Assembly (NCBI GenBank): GCA_963725505.1
Contig: CAVRYN010000022.1
Span: 62,001-126,000, forward strand
Length of the DNA: 64,000 nt
Source: Udaeobacter sp963725505
GTDB lineage: Bacteria; Verrucomicrobiota; Verrucomicrobiia; Chthoniobacterales; UBA10450
Direction: 5' to 3'
In this document: piece by piece, positions 42,911-51,882 of the stretch
Layout: each line of letters begins with the position of its first letter
How positions within the stretch are numbered: the first letter of the stretch is position 1
The notes under the pieces: generated by a model
The model's database searches: none
Seen by the model: the letters and a program-made list of their open reading frames with translations, nothing else
Told to the model about the DNA's origin: nothing
Position numbers and translations under genes: made by a program

Positions 42911-45407
42911 ATGAAATTGCTTAACGCTTCTTTGCTTCCGTGCGTGATCGTTATCGGAGCGCTTCTTGCGCAGCCAAATGATGGGAACGCAGCCAAATCC
43001 ACAACAGGACCCGGCCAGTCGGGCGATCAAGGCTGGCCGCGCGAACAATACAGCAACGGAACCCGGCTCATCATTTATCAACCACAGATCGATGATTGGA
43101 AAAACTTCCAGGACTTGAGCTGGCGAATGGCGATTTCGCTTACGCCCAAGAGTGGAAAAACGGTCGTGGGCGTTGTGGAGATGAAGGGGACTACGACGAA
43201 CATCGACAACGTCGCCAAGGTCGTCACTATCACTAATCCGCAGGTTACAAGCACTTATTTTCCCTCACTCGATAGCGCCACCAAAGAAAAGATGGATCAG
43301 TTGTTCAAAACATTTGTTCCGTCAACCTTCTCAATCTCTTTGCATTCTTTGATCGCGTCCACGCCAAAGAAGGAGCCACCGGCCGGCGTGCAGTTGAACA
43401 ACGACCCGCCGAAGATTTTCGTGGGTTACCGGCCGTCGATCTTGTTGAGCGTGAATGGTGAGCCCGTTCTTTCTGAAGTTCCAAACACGAATTTGAAGTT
43501 CGTCGTTAACACCCAGTGGCCACTGTTCTTCGACTCTGGAAATTCCACCTACTATCTCGCTGTTGGACAGCAGTGGCTGGCGAGCAATAGCCTTGAAGGT
43601 CAGTGGTCGGCCACGAAGAAGTTGCCGCCGGAGATGTCCAAGGTGCCGCAGGATAAACAGTGGAGCGCGCTCAAAAAGTTTATCCCGCCAACGGCTAAAT
43701 CGGCAAGGAGTTACGCCGAACGTCTTTTATAGTGACAAGCCTGCCGAGGTAATTCTCTTCGATGGTCAGCCCGTTTACGCGCAAATCCCCGACACGCAGC
43801 TTGAATACGCGACGAACACAAACAGCGTCGTGTTCGTCTATACGCCGACGCAGCAATTTTACTATTTGACCGCGGGCCGCTGGTTCAGTGCCAATGATCT
43901 GCAGGGACCATGGACTTACGCGACACCAGATCTCCCTCCTGATTTCACCAAGATTCCACTCAACAGTCCTGCGTCTGCGATACTTGCTACGGTTCCGGGG
44001 AGCGAGGAAGCGAAAGACGCGGTTTTGCTGGCGCAAGTACCGACAACGATAACGGTCAACTCAAAGGAAGCGGCAACCAAGGTTAAGGTCAACTATGCCG
44101 GTGATCCAAAGTTTGAGCCAATCAAAGGAATGTCGATGGAGTATGCTACCAACACGCAAGACAAAGTAATCAAGGACGGAGACGTCTATTACCTTTGTCT
44201 CCAGGGCGTGTGGTTCATGTCTCCGAATCCACAGGGACCATGGACGACGTGCACGTCGGTTCCGCAGGAGATCTACACGATTCCGCCCAGCTCTCCAGTC
44301 TATAACGTTACCTATGTCACACAGACCGCGAATCCCGACGGCACCGTTACGGCGAACTATACAGCGGGATATTTGGGCACGTTCATCCTGGGCGCCGCCG
44401 CGGGAGCGATCCTTGCCGATGGGAGTGGCTATTGGTGGCCGCCATACTGTTATGGAGGCTACTACTATCCCTACCCGGGTACATACTGTGGCGCCTATTA
44501 CGGAGGCTACGGTTACCATTATCCAGCCCCTTACTATGACTCCGCCACGGGAGCTTATGGCTGGAAACAGACAGCCTATGGCCCTTACGGATCGGCAACA
44601 AGAGGGGCCGGCTACAATCCTTACACCGGCACTTATGCCCGAGGCGCTTCGGTGTCGACGCCTTATGGGAGCAGAAGCGCAGCACAGGCATATAACCCGT
44701 ACACCGGCACCTATGCTCAGACCAGACAGGGTTCAAGCCCGAATGCTCAGTGGGGCAGCTCCTATGTGTCGCGGGGAAACAAGAGCGCCACCATGGGCCA
44801 TTACTCGACCGCGAACGGTACCGTAGCCGGGATTTCAGGGTCGCAAGGTGGCAAAGCCGCCGGCGCAAGCACTGCATGGGGGAACACTGCGGTTGGTAAA
44901 ACCGCGAGTGGTAATATGTACGCCGGGCACGATGGCAATGTGTACAAGAATACGGGTAATGGCTGGCAAAAGTACGATAATGGAAGCTGGAACTCCGTAA
45001 ATAAGCCTCAGCCTAACTGGCAAGGGGCAGAAAATGGCCAGCAACGGACAGCGAGCGAGAGTTATCAGCAGCGGTCGTCAGCAGCGAGTAGCGAGGATCG
45101 AGCAGCCAGCGGGGGCGGCGCCGACCGTTCAGGGGGAAGCGGTTTCGATCGGTCCGGCGGTGGAGGCGGCTCTGGTGATTTGGACCGCGAGGCTCAAAAC
45201 CGGTCGCGTGGTGACTTTTCGAGCCAGCGGTTCCAGGGCTTTCAGGGCGGGGGCTTTGATCGCTTCGGTGGCGGTGGTGGATTTGGCGGCGGCGGCGACC
45301 GCTTCGGTGGCGGCGGGGGATTTGGGGGCGGTGGCTTTGGCCGCTTTGGCGGATTCGGCGGTGGAGGATTTCGCGGCGGCGGCGGCGGATTCAGGGGCCG
45401 ACGATGA
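42911..45407 (+). CDS. Large secreted Tyr/Gly/Ser-rich protein, one frame break
   Basis: Start at ATG 42911. A signal peptide (LLNASLLPCVIVIGALLAQP) and a beta-rich domain lead to a frame break near 43700, then repeats of a module with (F/Y)YLxxGxWFSxxxLQGPW: YLAVGQQWLASNSLEGQW, YYLTAGRWFSANDLQGPW and YYLCLQGVWFMSPNPQGPW. A helix (TFILGAAAGAILADG) is followed by a Tyr/Gly/Pro-rich section, YNPYTGTYARGAS repeats, a GHDGNVYKNTGNGWQKYD motif and a Gly/Arg/Phe-rich end. About 830 residues. Similar proteins are labelled carbohydrate-binding family V/XII by association; I regard the role as unknown, perhaps cell-surface or matrix. Confidence 0.75.
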
Positions 45408-45482
45408 AAATTAATGTCTTGAACTCAGTGCCAGATTTTTTGTAGTACTAAGAACACAACCAACCAACTCGAAAGAAAACAT

Positions 45483-45974
45483 ATGAAAAAACTATTAACA
45501 CTAACAGGTATCGCCGGTATCGGTGCAGTCCTGGCGCTATTGGCAGCGTGTGAAACCACGGGCACAAGTCAGGCTGTCGTCCAGAAAGAGTCCTTGCTCG
45601 CGCAGTCGGGTTTTAAGGTCAAAACGGTGACCACGCCCAAGCAGCAACAACAAGTCAGTAAACTTCCGCCAAACGTAGTTTCAGCGGTGAAATACCAGGG
45701 GAAGTTGTACTACGTGTTTCCCACTGCGACAAAGGACCGGATCTACGTGGGCAAACAAGCCCAATATAATGCCTACAAACAGGCTTTAAAGGCTAAGATA
45801 ATCAGCCAACAGCCGCAGCCGGCCAGCAGCCAGCAGGCGAGCGCGTTCGCTCAGCAACAGCAACAGATGTTGCAAGGCAGCCCGGTGTGGACTGGCGAAA
45901 CCGCCGGGCCACGTCACATCCAAGTTCAGGTGTTCGATGGATTCGGTTCAATAGACCCGATGCAGGGTGACTGA
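45483..45974 (+). CDS. Lipoprotein with Gln-rich tail
   Basis: A 163-residue lipoprotein, lipobox LAAC after KKLLTLTGIAGIGAVLALLA. The domain has LLAQSGFKVKTVTTPKQQQQ-VSKLPPN, GKLYYVFPTATKDRIYVGKQ, a module shared in outline with the lipoproteins at 40096 and 63542, then a Gln/Ser-rich stretch. It lies 75 bases after the large secreted gene and has no box, so the two are likely co-transcribed. Confidence 0.75.
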   Translation: MKKLLTLTGIAGIGAVLALLAACETTGTSQAVVQKESLLAQSGFKVKTVTTPKQQQQVSKLPPNVVSAVKYQGKLYYVFPTATKDRIYVGKQAQYNAYKQALKAKIISQQPQPASSQQASAFAQQQQQMLQGSPVWTGETAGPRHIQVQVFDGFGSIDPMQGD

Positions 45975-46115
45975 TTCAGTTAAGAATTTGGTCGGGTTTC
46001 GGTCCGATAGGCACCGAGGCTTAGTAACAGTAACAACAGACAAGGTAAGCAGCAGGCAGTTTGATGCCTGCCTGCCTCGTTAATCCAGAACCACGGAAAA
46101 GATAAGGAAGACGGT

Positions 46116-47153
46116 ATGAGGCGGATTGAACTTCTATCAGGGGTCACCGTTCTCGCATTGGGATTTCTCTCAGCAGTTCCGGCCAATTGCGCGACCGAAC
46201 CTTTGCAGGTCGATGCAAACGGCGACGCGGCTGCCGAACCTTTCGCTCCTGACGTTGGCACTTCGATCAACTTGCCGCCCTTTCGCACGAATCAGAATTT
46301 GACGTTGGCGGTCGAATCCCCTGATGAGGCTGCTCAGGCCGATCAGCTGGCCAAGCAACTCAACAATCCGATTGCCTCGCTTATCAGCGTGCCTTTTCAG
46401 GCAAACGAGGACTGGGGGTTTGGCCCCACCGGCAATGGCTACAAGTTCACGCTTAACATTCAGCCGGTTATTCCAATCTCAATCAGCAAGGATTGGAACG
46501 TGATTGTGCGGACCATCGTACCAATTGTTTCCCAGCACGATCTTTTCTACTTCGCGAATCTGCCGAAGCATTCGCCGTTGCAGTCGCAAAATCGTTCGCA
46601 GGATGGCCTTAGCGACACCCTTCAGAGCTTTTTTTTCTCGCCTAAGAAGCCGGGTCCATTCGGACTGATCTGGGGTCTCGGCCCCGCGTTTCTCTATCCG
46701 ACTGGAACAGATCCGTTGCTTGGCACAGGCACATTCTCAATCGGACCCACTTTTGTTGGGTTAAAGCAGGAAGGCCCGTGGACCGTAGGCGTGTTGATGA
46801 ACCAGCTTTGGTCGGTTGTAATTGAAAAACACCGCAGCAGTTACAGCGCGATGTTTGTCCAACCATTCATTAATTACACGACAGGCACCCATACGACCTT
46901 TGGCATCGATACGGAGACGACGGCAGACTGGAACGCTTCCTCCGACAACGGCAAATGGACCGTTCCCGTCATCTTTCAGATCAGCCAGATTCTGAAGATC
47001 GGGAAGCAGCCAATTAGCATCCAGATCGACGGTAAATATTATGCCGACACTCCACGCTACGGACCCACTTGGGGTGTGCGTTTTAACTTCGTACTCCTTT
47101 TCCCAACAGGCAGGCACCCCGAACCTGTTGAGAAGAACTGGCTGGTAAAGTAA
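46116..47153 (+). CDS. Outer-membrane transporter-like beta-barrel protein
   Basis: A 345-residue precursor with a signal peptide ending PANCA. The mature part resembles the transporter group related to the MetA-pathway phenol-degradation family: NNPIASLISVPFQANEDWGF-GPTGNGYKFTLNIQPVIPIS, WNVIVRTIVPIVSQHD, FFFSPKKPGPFGLIWGLGPA-FLYPTGTD and a final FNFVLLFPTGR. A predicted porin-like barrel of unknown substrate. Confidence 0.78.
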   Translation: MRRIELLSGVTVLALGFLSAVPANCATEPLQVDANGDAAAEPFAPDVGTSINLPPFRTNQNLTLAVESPDEAAQADQLAKQLNNPIASLISVPFQANEDWGFGPTGNGYKFTLNIQPVIPISISKDWNVIVRTIVPIVSQHDLFYFANLPKHSPLQSQNRSQDGLSDTLQSFFFSPKKPGPFGLIWGLGPAFLYPTGTDPLLGTGTFSIGPTFVGLKQEGPWTVGVLMNQLWSVVIEKHRSSYSAMFVQPFINYTTGTHTTFGIDTETTADWNASSDNGKWTVPVIFQISQILKIGKQPISIQIDGKYYADTPRYGPTWGVRFNFVLLFPTGRHPEPVEKNWLVK

Positions 47154-47241
47154 CCATTGGCCCTGCTCGACAGCAGACGAACCAGTATTCGTTAGGTCAA
47201 AATGATGACCACAGTTGAGACATCTCCGACTTAACGAAATT

Positions 47242-47961
47242 GTGACTGAAACGAACAAAACTGCGCGGGCGATAGAACCACGGGAACCGGCGGCCCACCG
47301 ATCGGGACGGCGTCGCTTCTCCGCCGTGCAGTTACTGATTGTTCTCGCCTTCTTCTTCATCTTTGCGCCTTTTGTCGAAGAAATCGAAGGTGGTCATCTT
47401 ATTCTGTCGTTCTTGTTTTCGCTGGTCCTGCTTGCTGCAATCCTTGCCGTCGCAGATCGCAAACGCGACCTGGTCATCGCAATCGTGCTCGCCATTCCAG
47501 CGATCGCCGGCAGGTGGATAAATCATTTCCGGCCGGACCTGGTTCACCCTGCGGTCTTCCTCGTTGCCGGGCTCATCCTGATCTTTTTTGTCGTCGGAAA
47601 TCTGCTGCGCTTCGTTCTTCGCGCGCCCTCGGTGACCACCGAAGTGCTTTGTGCGAGCATTTCGGCCTATCTGATGCTCGGTTTGATGTGGACGATGGCG
47701 TACTGGCTCGTGGACCAATTGACGCCTGGAGGAGCGTTCTCTTTCAACACAAACGCGGGAACACAATCCATGAACGGGTTCACTGGCTTCTACTTTAGCT
47801 TTGTCACCCTAAGCACAGTCGGCTACGGTGACATCACTCCGGTTTCCAGAATTGCGCGCTGGCTTGCGGCGATGGAGGCGATGACCGGTTTACTTTATGT
47901 GGCGGTCCTGATCGCCCGCCTGGTTTCACTTTATTCGGCTCCGAAATCTAATGATTCCTGA
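47242..47961 (+). CDS. Two-pore-loop potassium-channel-like protein
   Basis: A protein of about 239 residues from GTG 47242 (a TTG at 47215 is possible). About six hydrophobic segments; the last part contains FYFSFVTLSTVGYGDITPVS, where T-V-G-Y-G-D is the K+ selectivity filter, between two helices (MLGLMWTMAYWLVDQ and AMTGLLYVAVLIARLVSLYS). A single pore domain would assemble as a tetramer. No ligand-binding RCK domain is present. Confidence 0.88.
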   Translation: MTETNKTARAIEPREPAAHRSGRRRFSAVQLLIVLAFFFIFAPFVEEIEGGHLILSFLFSLVLLAAILAVADRKRDLVIAIVLAIPAIAGRWINHFRPDLVHPAVFLVAGLILIFFVVGNLLRFVLRAPSVTTEVLCASISAYLMLGLMWTMAYWLVDQLTPGGAFSFNTNAGTQSMNGFTGFYFSFVTLSTVGYGDITPVSRIARWLAAMEAMTGLLYVAVLIARLVSLYSAPKSNDS

Positions 47962-48008
47962 AAATCAGGATTCGGGAAACGAATCCGGTTTCCCATCTGA
48001 GCGGTTAA

Positions 48009-49433
48009 CTATTCCGGGGCATGTCTGTCTCGATTTAACTGCTGTAGATCCGGACTTCTCGGCGCGGTAATCGGCTTGGGAATTGCCACTTTGCCGCCTG
48101 CCAGCGGGAATTCGATGCGAAAAAGGGCTCCCAACATTGCGATGGAGTTGTCGCTCCACAATCCTCCATGACCCCAAATAATATCCTTTGGCACGCGCAC
48201 GATCCAATAAGGTATGCGGGCGTTGCCGGTATATTCAAATTTCCACTTCCGCCAGAGTTCCTTTCCCGTCGGTGGATGGACATCACCGGGAGTGTAGTCG
48301 CCGTTGGGACAGAAGTTTTTTTCGTGACCGTCGTTACGCTCGCTTGTGTAAAATGTATAATCTGGGCGGTTCTGTTTGATATTGGCTTCGAATGCCCTGT
48401 TCTCACTTGCCCTTAGACCCGGCGGCGGCGTCGTTTCGCCTAGTGGTTCCACGTGGTAATTGACCAAATATTTTTCGTTGCCGGGCGTGTGTGTATAAAA
48501 TTCGTTTTCCGAGACTTTTTCGCCGTGGTGCCCGGGCACCGGCACTTTTTGCCAATGAAAGTGAAGATTGGCCACATCGACGACTCCTTGCCCGATGGGA
48601 AAGATTTGTCCAGTTGCCGAATCGTTCTCGGATTGCAACAAGACCAGGGCGGGACGGTTTTCGGGCACTGCGGTGGTTTCTTCGCCCAGATTGCCCCGGC
48701 TGACGTAGGCGCGCTTCTGTGGATCGTATTTGTAAAGATAATCGAACTCCGACATCAGCTGTCTGGTAGTGACGGAAGTATCGGCCGAGTTAAAGGCCAC
48801 GGCCATGTCCCACGGGCTGGAGTTGCGCCCGCCTTCGCCGTTGGCGCCGAGAATGGAATGAGAAATCGTGTTCCCAAGTACCAAAGCGCCAAACGAATGC
48901 CCGAGCAGGACCGTATGATGATACTCTTTGCCAGGTTCGCGGGCGGCGACCCCGAGTTCTTCAATGGTCGCCAGGCAGCTGTTCGCCGCGGCGATCCCTC
49001 CGCCGGTGGACTTGCGGCTCCAGAACGTGAGAAGATTCAGTCCCGGAAAAGTCAGGTCCTTGCCCCGCCACGCGATATAAACGCCGATGACATCGATCTT
49101 TCGCCCCGTGAATTCGGGGAAACTGGATACCGTATCCAGGAAATGCTCGAAACGGCAAACGTCACCTGAAACGGCGTTGTTTTGCCACCCGTGAATGTAA
49201 ACGAAAAGCAGTGGACGTTGCGCTTTATGGACGACTTCGAGAGCCTCTTTTCGTTGGGAACTGTCCAGGGGAGAGCCCTGATCTCCAAATTCCACGAAGG
49301 CCATTTTGTAACGCCCATCGGCGGGCCCGCGGACTGAGTTGAGCGGTTCTGCGGCAGTGTTGGCATGGTACGGTCCATAGGACGCGCACGAAACCAACAG
49401 CATCGCGAAAACAAGCCTAACGAAGGTTTTCAT
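48009..49433 (-). CDS. Lipoprotein alpha/beta-hydrolase (esterase/lipase-like)
   Basis: Start at 49433 (MKTFVRLVFAM), not the frame start at 49607. The 474-residue product has lipobox LVSC, RPLLFVYIHGWQNNA as oxyanion loop, and the nucleophile elbow HTVLLGHSFGALVLG (G-H-S-F-G). Later LVNYHVEP and NYTP-type sequence could hold the acid and His, but I cannot name them. Promoter box n lies upstream on the minus strand. Substrate unknown. Confidence 0.8.
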   Translation of the reverse strand: MKTFVRLVFAMLLVSCASYGPYHANTAAEPLNSVRGPADGRYKMAFVEFGDQGSPLDSSQRKEALEVVHKAQRPLLFVYIHGWQNNAVSGDVCRFEHFLDTVSSFPEFTGRKIDVIGVYIAWRGKDLTFPGLNLLTFWSRKSTGGGIAAANSCLATIEELGVAAREPGKEYHHTVLLGHSFGALVLGNTISHSILGANGEGGRNSSPWDMAVAFNSADTSVTTRQLMSEFDYLYKYDPQKRAYVSRGNLGEETTAVPENRPALVLLQSENDSATGQIFPIGQGVVDVANLHFHWQKVPVPGHHGEKVSENEFYTHTPGNEKYLVNYHVEPLGETTPPPGLRASENRAFEANIKQNRPDYTFYTSERNDGHEKNFCPNGDYTPGDVHPPTGKELWRKWKFEYTGNARIPYWIVRVPKDIIWGHGGLWSDNSIAMLGALFRIEFPLAGGKVAIPKPITAPRSPDLQQLNRDRHAPE

Positions 49434-49523
49434 TGAAGTTTTTTTAGAAGCGGCACGGAGGCATCTTATGAAGACTGCTCCCGGGACCCAAGCGCAAATT
49501 TTAGGCGTCGAGATTCGGGGCGC

Positions 49524-49540
49524 CAATTGGACCTTAGTCC
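49524..49540 (-). promoter_or_regulatory. Regulon box n (GGACTAAGGTCCAATTG, minus strand)
   Basis: Minus-strand reading: box, then TTGGCG (49526-49521), exactly 17 bp, then TAAAAT (49503-49498), a 5-of-6 match to TATAAT. It is the clearest complete promoter in the set, 65 bp before the hydrolase start at 49433. Confidence 0.85.
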
Positions 49541-49558
49541 TATGGGTTTCGATTGCGA

Positions 49559-49879
49559 GATTCTGTATTGCGCGGGCGTTACCAGTATTGGGTATTTGGC
49601 TATCCAACGGGTAATCCGATGGACACGGTCCCGGTTCAGGCGCCGTATCACTCGATCATCGGAAATCGCGGCCTGTCCGGACCGCTGGCTGAGAGTAGTG
49701 ACGGCATCGTGCCGTATTGGAGTTCGCATATGAATCGTGCGCAATCCGAGGTGATTGTTCCCGGTCCGCACGGCTTGGTGAACTATCCGCAAACGATCGC
49801 TGAGCTTAAACGCATCCTGCGTTTACATCTCAAAACCAACAATCGACCAACACCCGGCAAGTTAACTGCGACAAATTGA
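49559..49879 (+). pseudogene. Internally deleted alpha/beta-hydrolase remnant
   Basis: The frame reads YQYWVFGYPTGNP and directly after it MDTVPVQAPYHSIIGNRGLS, then DGIVPYWSSHMNRAQSEVIV-PGPHG and a short C-terminus. The first part resembles the beginning of the hydrolase fold and the second its C-terminal catalytic His region, so the nucleophile-containing middle is missing. There is no start at a normal gene beginning. Confidence 0.6.
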
Positions 49880-49899
49880 TGTCAACAATCAAGCCCGTA

Positions 49900-49916
49900 G
49901 GCCTAAAGTCCAATTG
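49900..49916 (+). promoter_or_regulatory. Regulon box o (GGCCTAAAGTCCAATTG)
   Basis: Box followed by TTGCTC; the -10 candidate (GAGAGT) is weak. It lies 38 bp before the fatty acid desaturase start at 49955. Confidence 0.75.
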
Positions 49917-49954
49917 CTCAGGCAGCACGATGATGAGAGAGTTTCCCGATCACA

Positions 49955-50914
49955 ATGCCAGCCTCTTCAAGTGAATTCGTAGGCGTCGAGCGCCCCTCGA
50001 CTAATTCCAAGATCTTTGCCCACACTCGCTGGGACGCGCTCCCGGTTGCCGCCGCCATTCTGCATTGCGTTTACTTTTTCGGGATGTTTTATCTTTTTCC
50101 GCGCGTGCCGCTCTGGGTGATGCTCATTCTGGGTTTTATCTATTCCATCAGCATCTCTTGGAACATCAACAGCGTTTCCCACAATTTCATTCACAATCCG
50201 TATTTCCGTTCGCCGCTGCTCAATCGTCTTTTCAGCATCCTGGAATCAATCACCGTCGGCTTCGGCCAAATTTTTTACGAATGCATTCACATGCAGCATC
50301 ACAAGGGTAACGCCGATCGCCCCGACGAGCATGGTGACACCATCGATTGGATTTCGATTTACAAGCACGGCCACCACGGTGAAGCCGAGGGTCCATTCAA
50401 ATACACGTTCTTGAGTTTCTTTCGTGAAGATCCCAAGACCGTCTTTAAGGAGTTGAAACGGAAGAATCCGCGCGAGGCGTTTTGGGGCGTAACCGAGCTC
50501 GCACTGTTTGTCAGCACATTTGTTATCCTCGGTATCCTTAACTGGCGTTACATCTGTTTTCTTTTGCCATTCTGGTATTTCGGCCACTGCCTCTCTTATT
50601 TGAACGGTTACTATCGGCATTATGGCGGCAATCCGGACGAGCCGATTGCGTGGGGCGTGAGTACCTATTGCAAGCTCTATAACTGGACTTGGTTCTACAA
50701 CGGCTACCACGCAGAACATCATTTCCGGCCAAAGGTGCATTGGACACGAATGCAGGTCCTGCGCGATCAGATTTTGGACCGGCAACGCGCGGCTGGTGTG
50801 CGCGTAATCAATGTGCCGCACGCGCTCGGCTTTCTCGACGCTGACCTGTCATCCGATGATCGACCACGAGAACACAACCGAATCGAGTTCGAACCTGCTT
50901 CCCCGCGTTCTTGA
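49955..50914 (+). CDS. Membrane fatty acid desaturase/hydroxylase-family protein
   Basis: A 319-residue membrane protein with the three His motifs of the di-iron desaturase superfamily: SVSHNFIHNPYF (H-x3-H), IHMQHHKGNADRPDEHGD (H-x2-HH) and NGYHAEHHFRPKVHW (H-x2-HH). It should introduce a double bond or hydroxyl in a membrane lipid acyl chain or carotenoid-like substrate. Box o precedes it. Confidence 0.9.
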   Translation: MPASSSEFVGVERPSTNSKIFAHTRWDALPVAAAILHCVYFFGMFYLFPRVPLWVMLILGFIYSISISWNINSVSHNFIHNPYFRSPLLNRLFSILESITVGFGQIFYECIHMQHHKGNADRPDEHGDTIDWISIYKHGHHGEAEGPFKYTFLSFFREDPKTVFKELKRKNPREAFWGVTELALFVSTFVILGILNWRYICFLLPFWYFGHCLSYLNGYYRHYGGNPDEPIAWGVSTYCKLYNWTWFYNGYHAEHHFRPKVHWTRMQVLRDQILDRQRAAGVRVINVPHALGFLDADLSSDDRPREHNRIEFEPASPRS

Positions 50915-50990
50915 TCGCATCGCTGCCTTTGGCAAATAACGAATTCGTTCGTTGCCCCAACACCACTCCAATACTAACTAGGAGAAAACT

Positions 50991-51442
50991 ATGACTAAGA
51001 AAACATTCATTGTAACTGCGATTGCCAGCTGCGCTTTCATCGCGACCTCATTCGCCGCTACAGTCCCTGCCGGCACAACCCTGGTTGTGCGAACACTCAA
51101 TACCATCCAGTCAACCGACCGAGTTGGCAGAACGTTTCACCGCACAACTTGATCAGGATGTCGCGGTGAATGGAAAAGTCGTGCTCCGAGCCGGGACAAA
51201 ATTCGACGGCAGGATCGAGTCGTCGCAGGCGAATCCGTTCCGCTCGGGTCCGCTGGTTCTGAACCTGACCGATGTCTCAATTAACGGACGCACAATCCCG
51301 ATTAAAACAGTCAGCGGGTTTCAAGTGCAAAACCTGGCCATGCACGCGGGCGCTCGGGCTCGCGGCATAACGGTTGGTCCTTTTGTAGCTCCACACGGGC
51401 TAAGGACTGGAGTTCCGCCTCGCGCAACCAGTAAAGCTTTAA
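50991..51442 (+). CDS. Exported protein, two frame breaks
   Basis: Signal peptide KKTFIVTAIASCAFIATSFA from ATG 50991, then TVPAGTTLVVRTLNTIQSTD-RVGRTF. One extra T near 51140 shifts the frame, which continues TAQLDQDVAVNGKVVLRAGT-KFDGRIESSQ and IPIKTVSGFQVQNLAMHAGA. Near 51400 a further shift gives the probable end GLEFRLAQPVKL with a stop at 51440-51442. About 150 residues. Similar in outline to TraB-like or cell-surface proteins with VPAGT and GTK-(F/L)-x-G motifs; role unknown. Confidence 0.6.
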
Positions 51443-51541
51443 AGGCCGATGCGTGTTCACGGGGCCCAGTCGACAACCAGGCACAAGATGCGATTGCGGC
51501 ACGAAGCTACTTCTGAGCGCAGTGATCGCACAACAATCCGT

Positions 51542-51757
51542 TTACCAGTAGCGATAATACCCTGCGCGACGCCCATTGACGCCGACAACCCAGCCCCGGT
51601 GCCGATAGTAGTGGCTGTGATAGTGATATCGGTAGTAATGCCCTCGGTAACAATATCGGTAGTACCGTCCATGGTAACGATAAGCCGAAGCTGGCGCCGG
51701 AATAAAACAGGCAACCCCGAGCACCACGGCAAACAGTAGCGGAAGAAGATTTTTCAT
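51542..51757 (-). CDS. Small secreted Tyr/His/Arg-rich protein
   Basis: Start at 51757 (MKNLLPLL), 71 residues. Signal peptide KNLLPLLFAVVLGVACFIPA-PASA, then YRYHGRYYRYCYRGHYYRYH followed by YHSHYYRHRGW and a Gly/Arg/Tyr end. Short secreted proteins of this composition are frequent in envelope-rich genomes; a metal-binding or matrix role is speculation. Confidence 0.6.
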   Translation of the reverse strand: MKNLLPLLFAVVLGVACFIPAPASAYRYHGRYYRYCYRGHYYRYHYHSHYYRHRGWVVGVNGRRAGYYRYW

Positions 51758-51882
51758 AAGTTTCCTGACTATTAAACGCGATGACTGCTTTGTCGTCGCG
51801 AAATATTTTGCGCCTCCGTTGAGATGAGCCATTGTCAGACACTTTTAGAGAGTAGGGAAACTGAAAGGCCAATCCAGTCACA

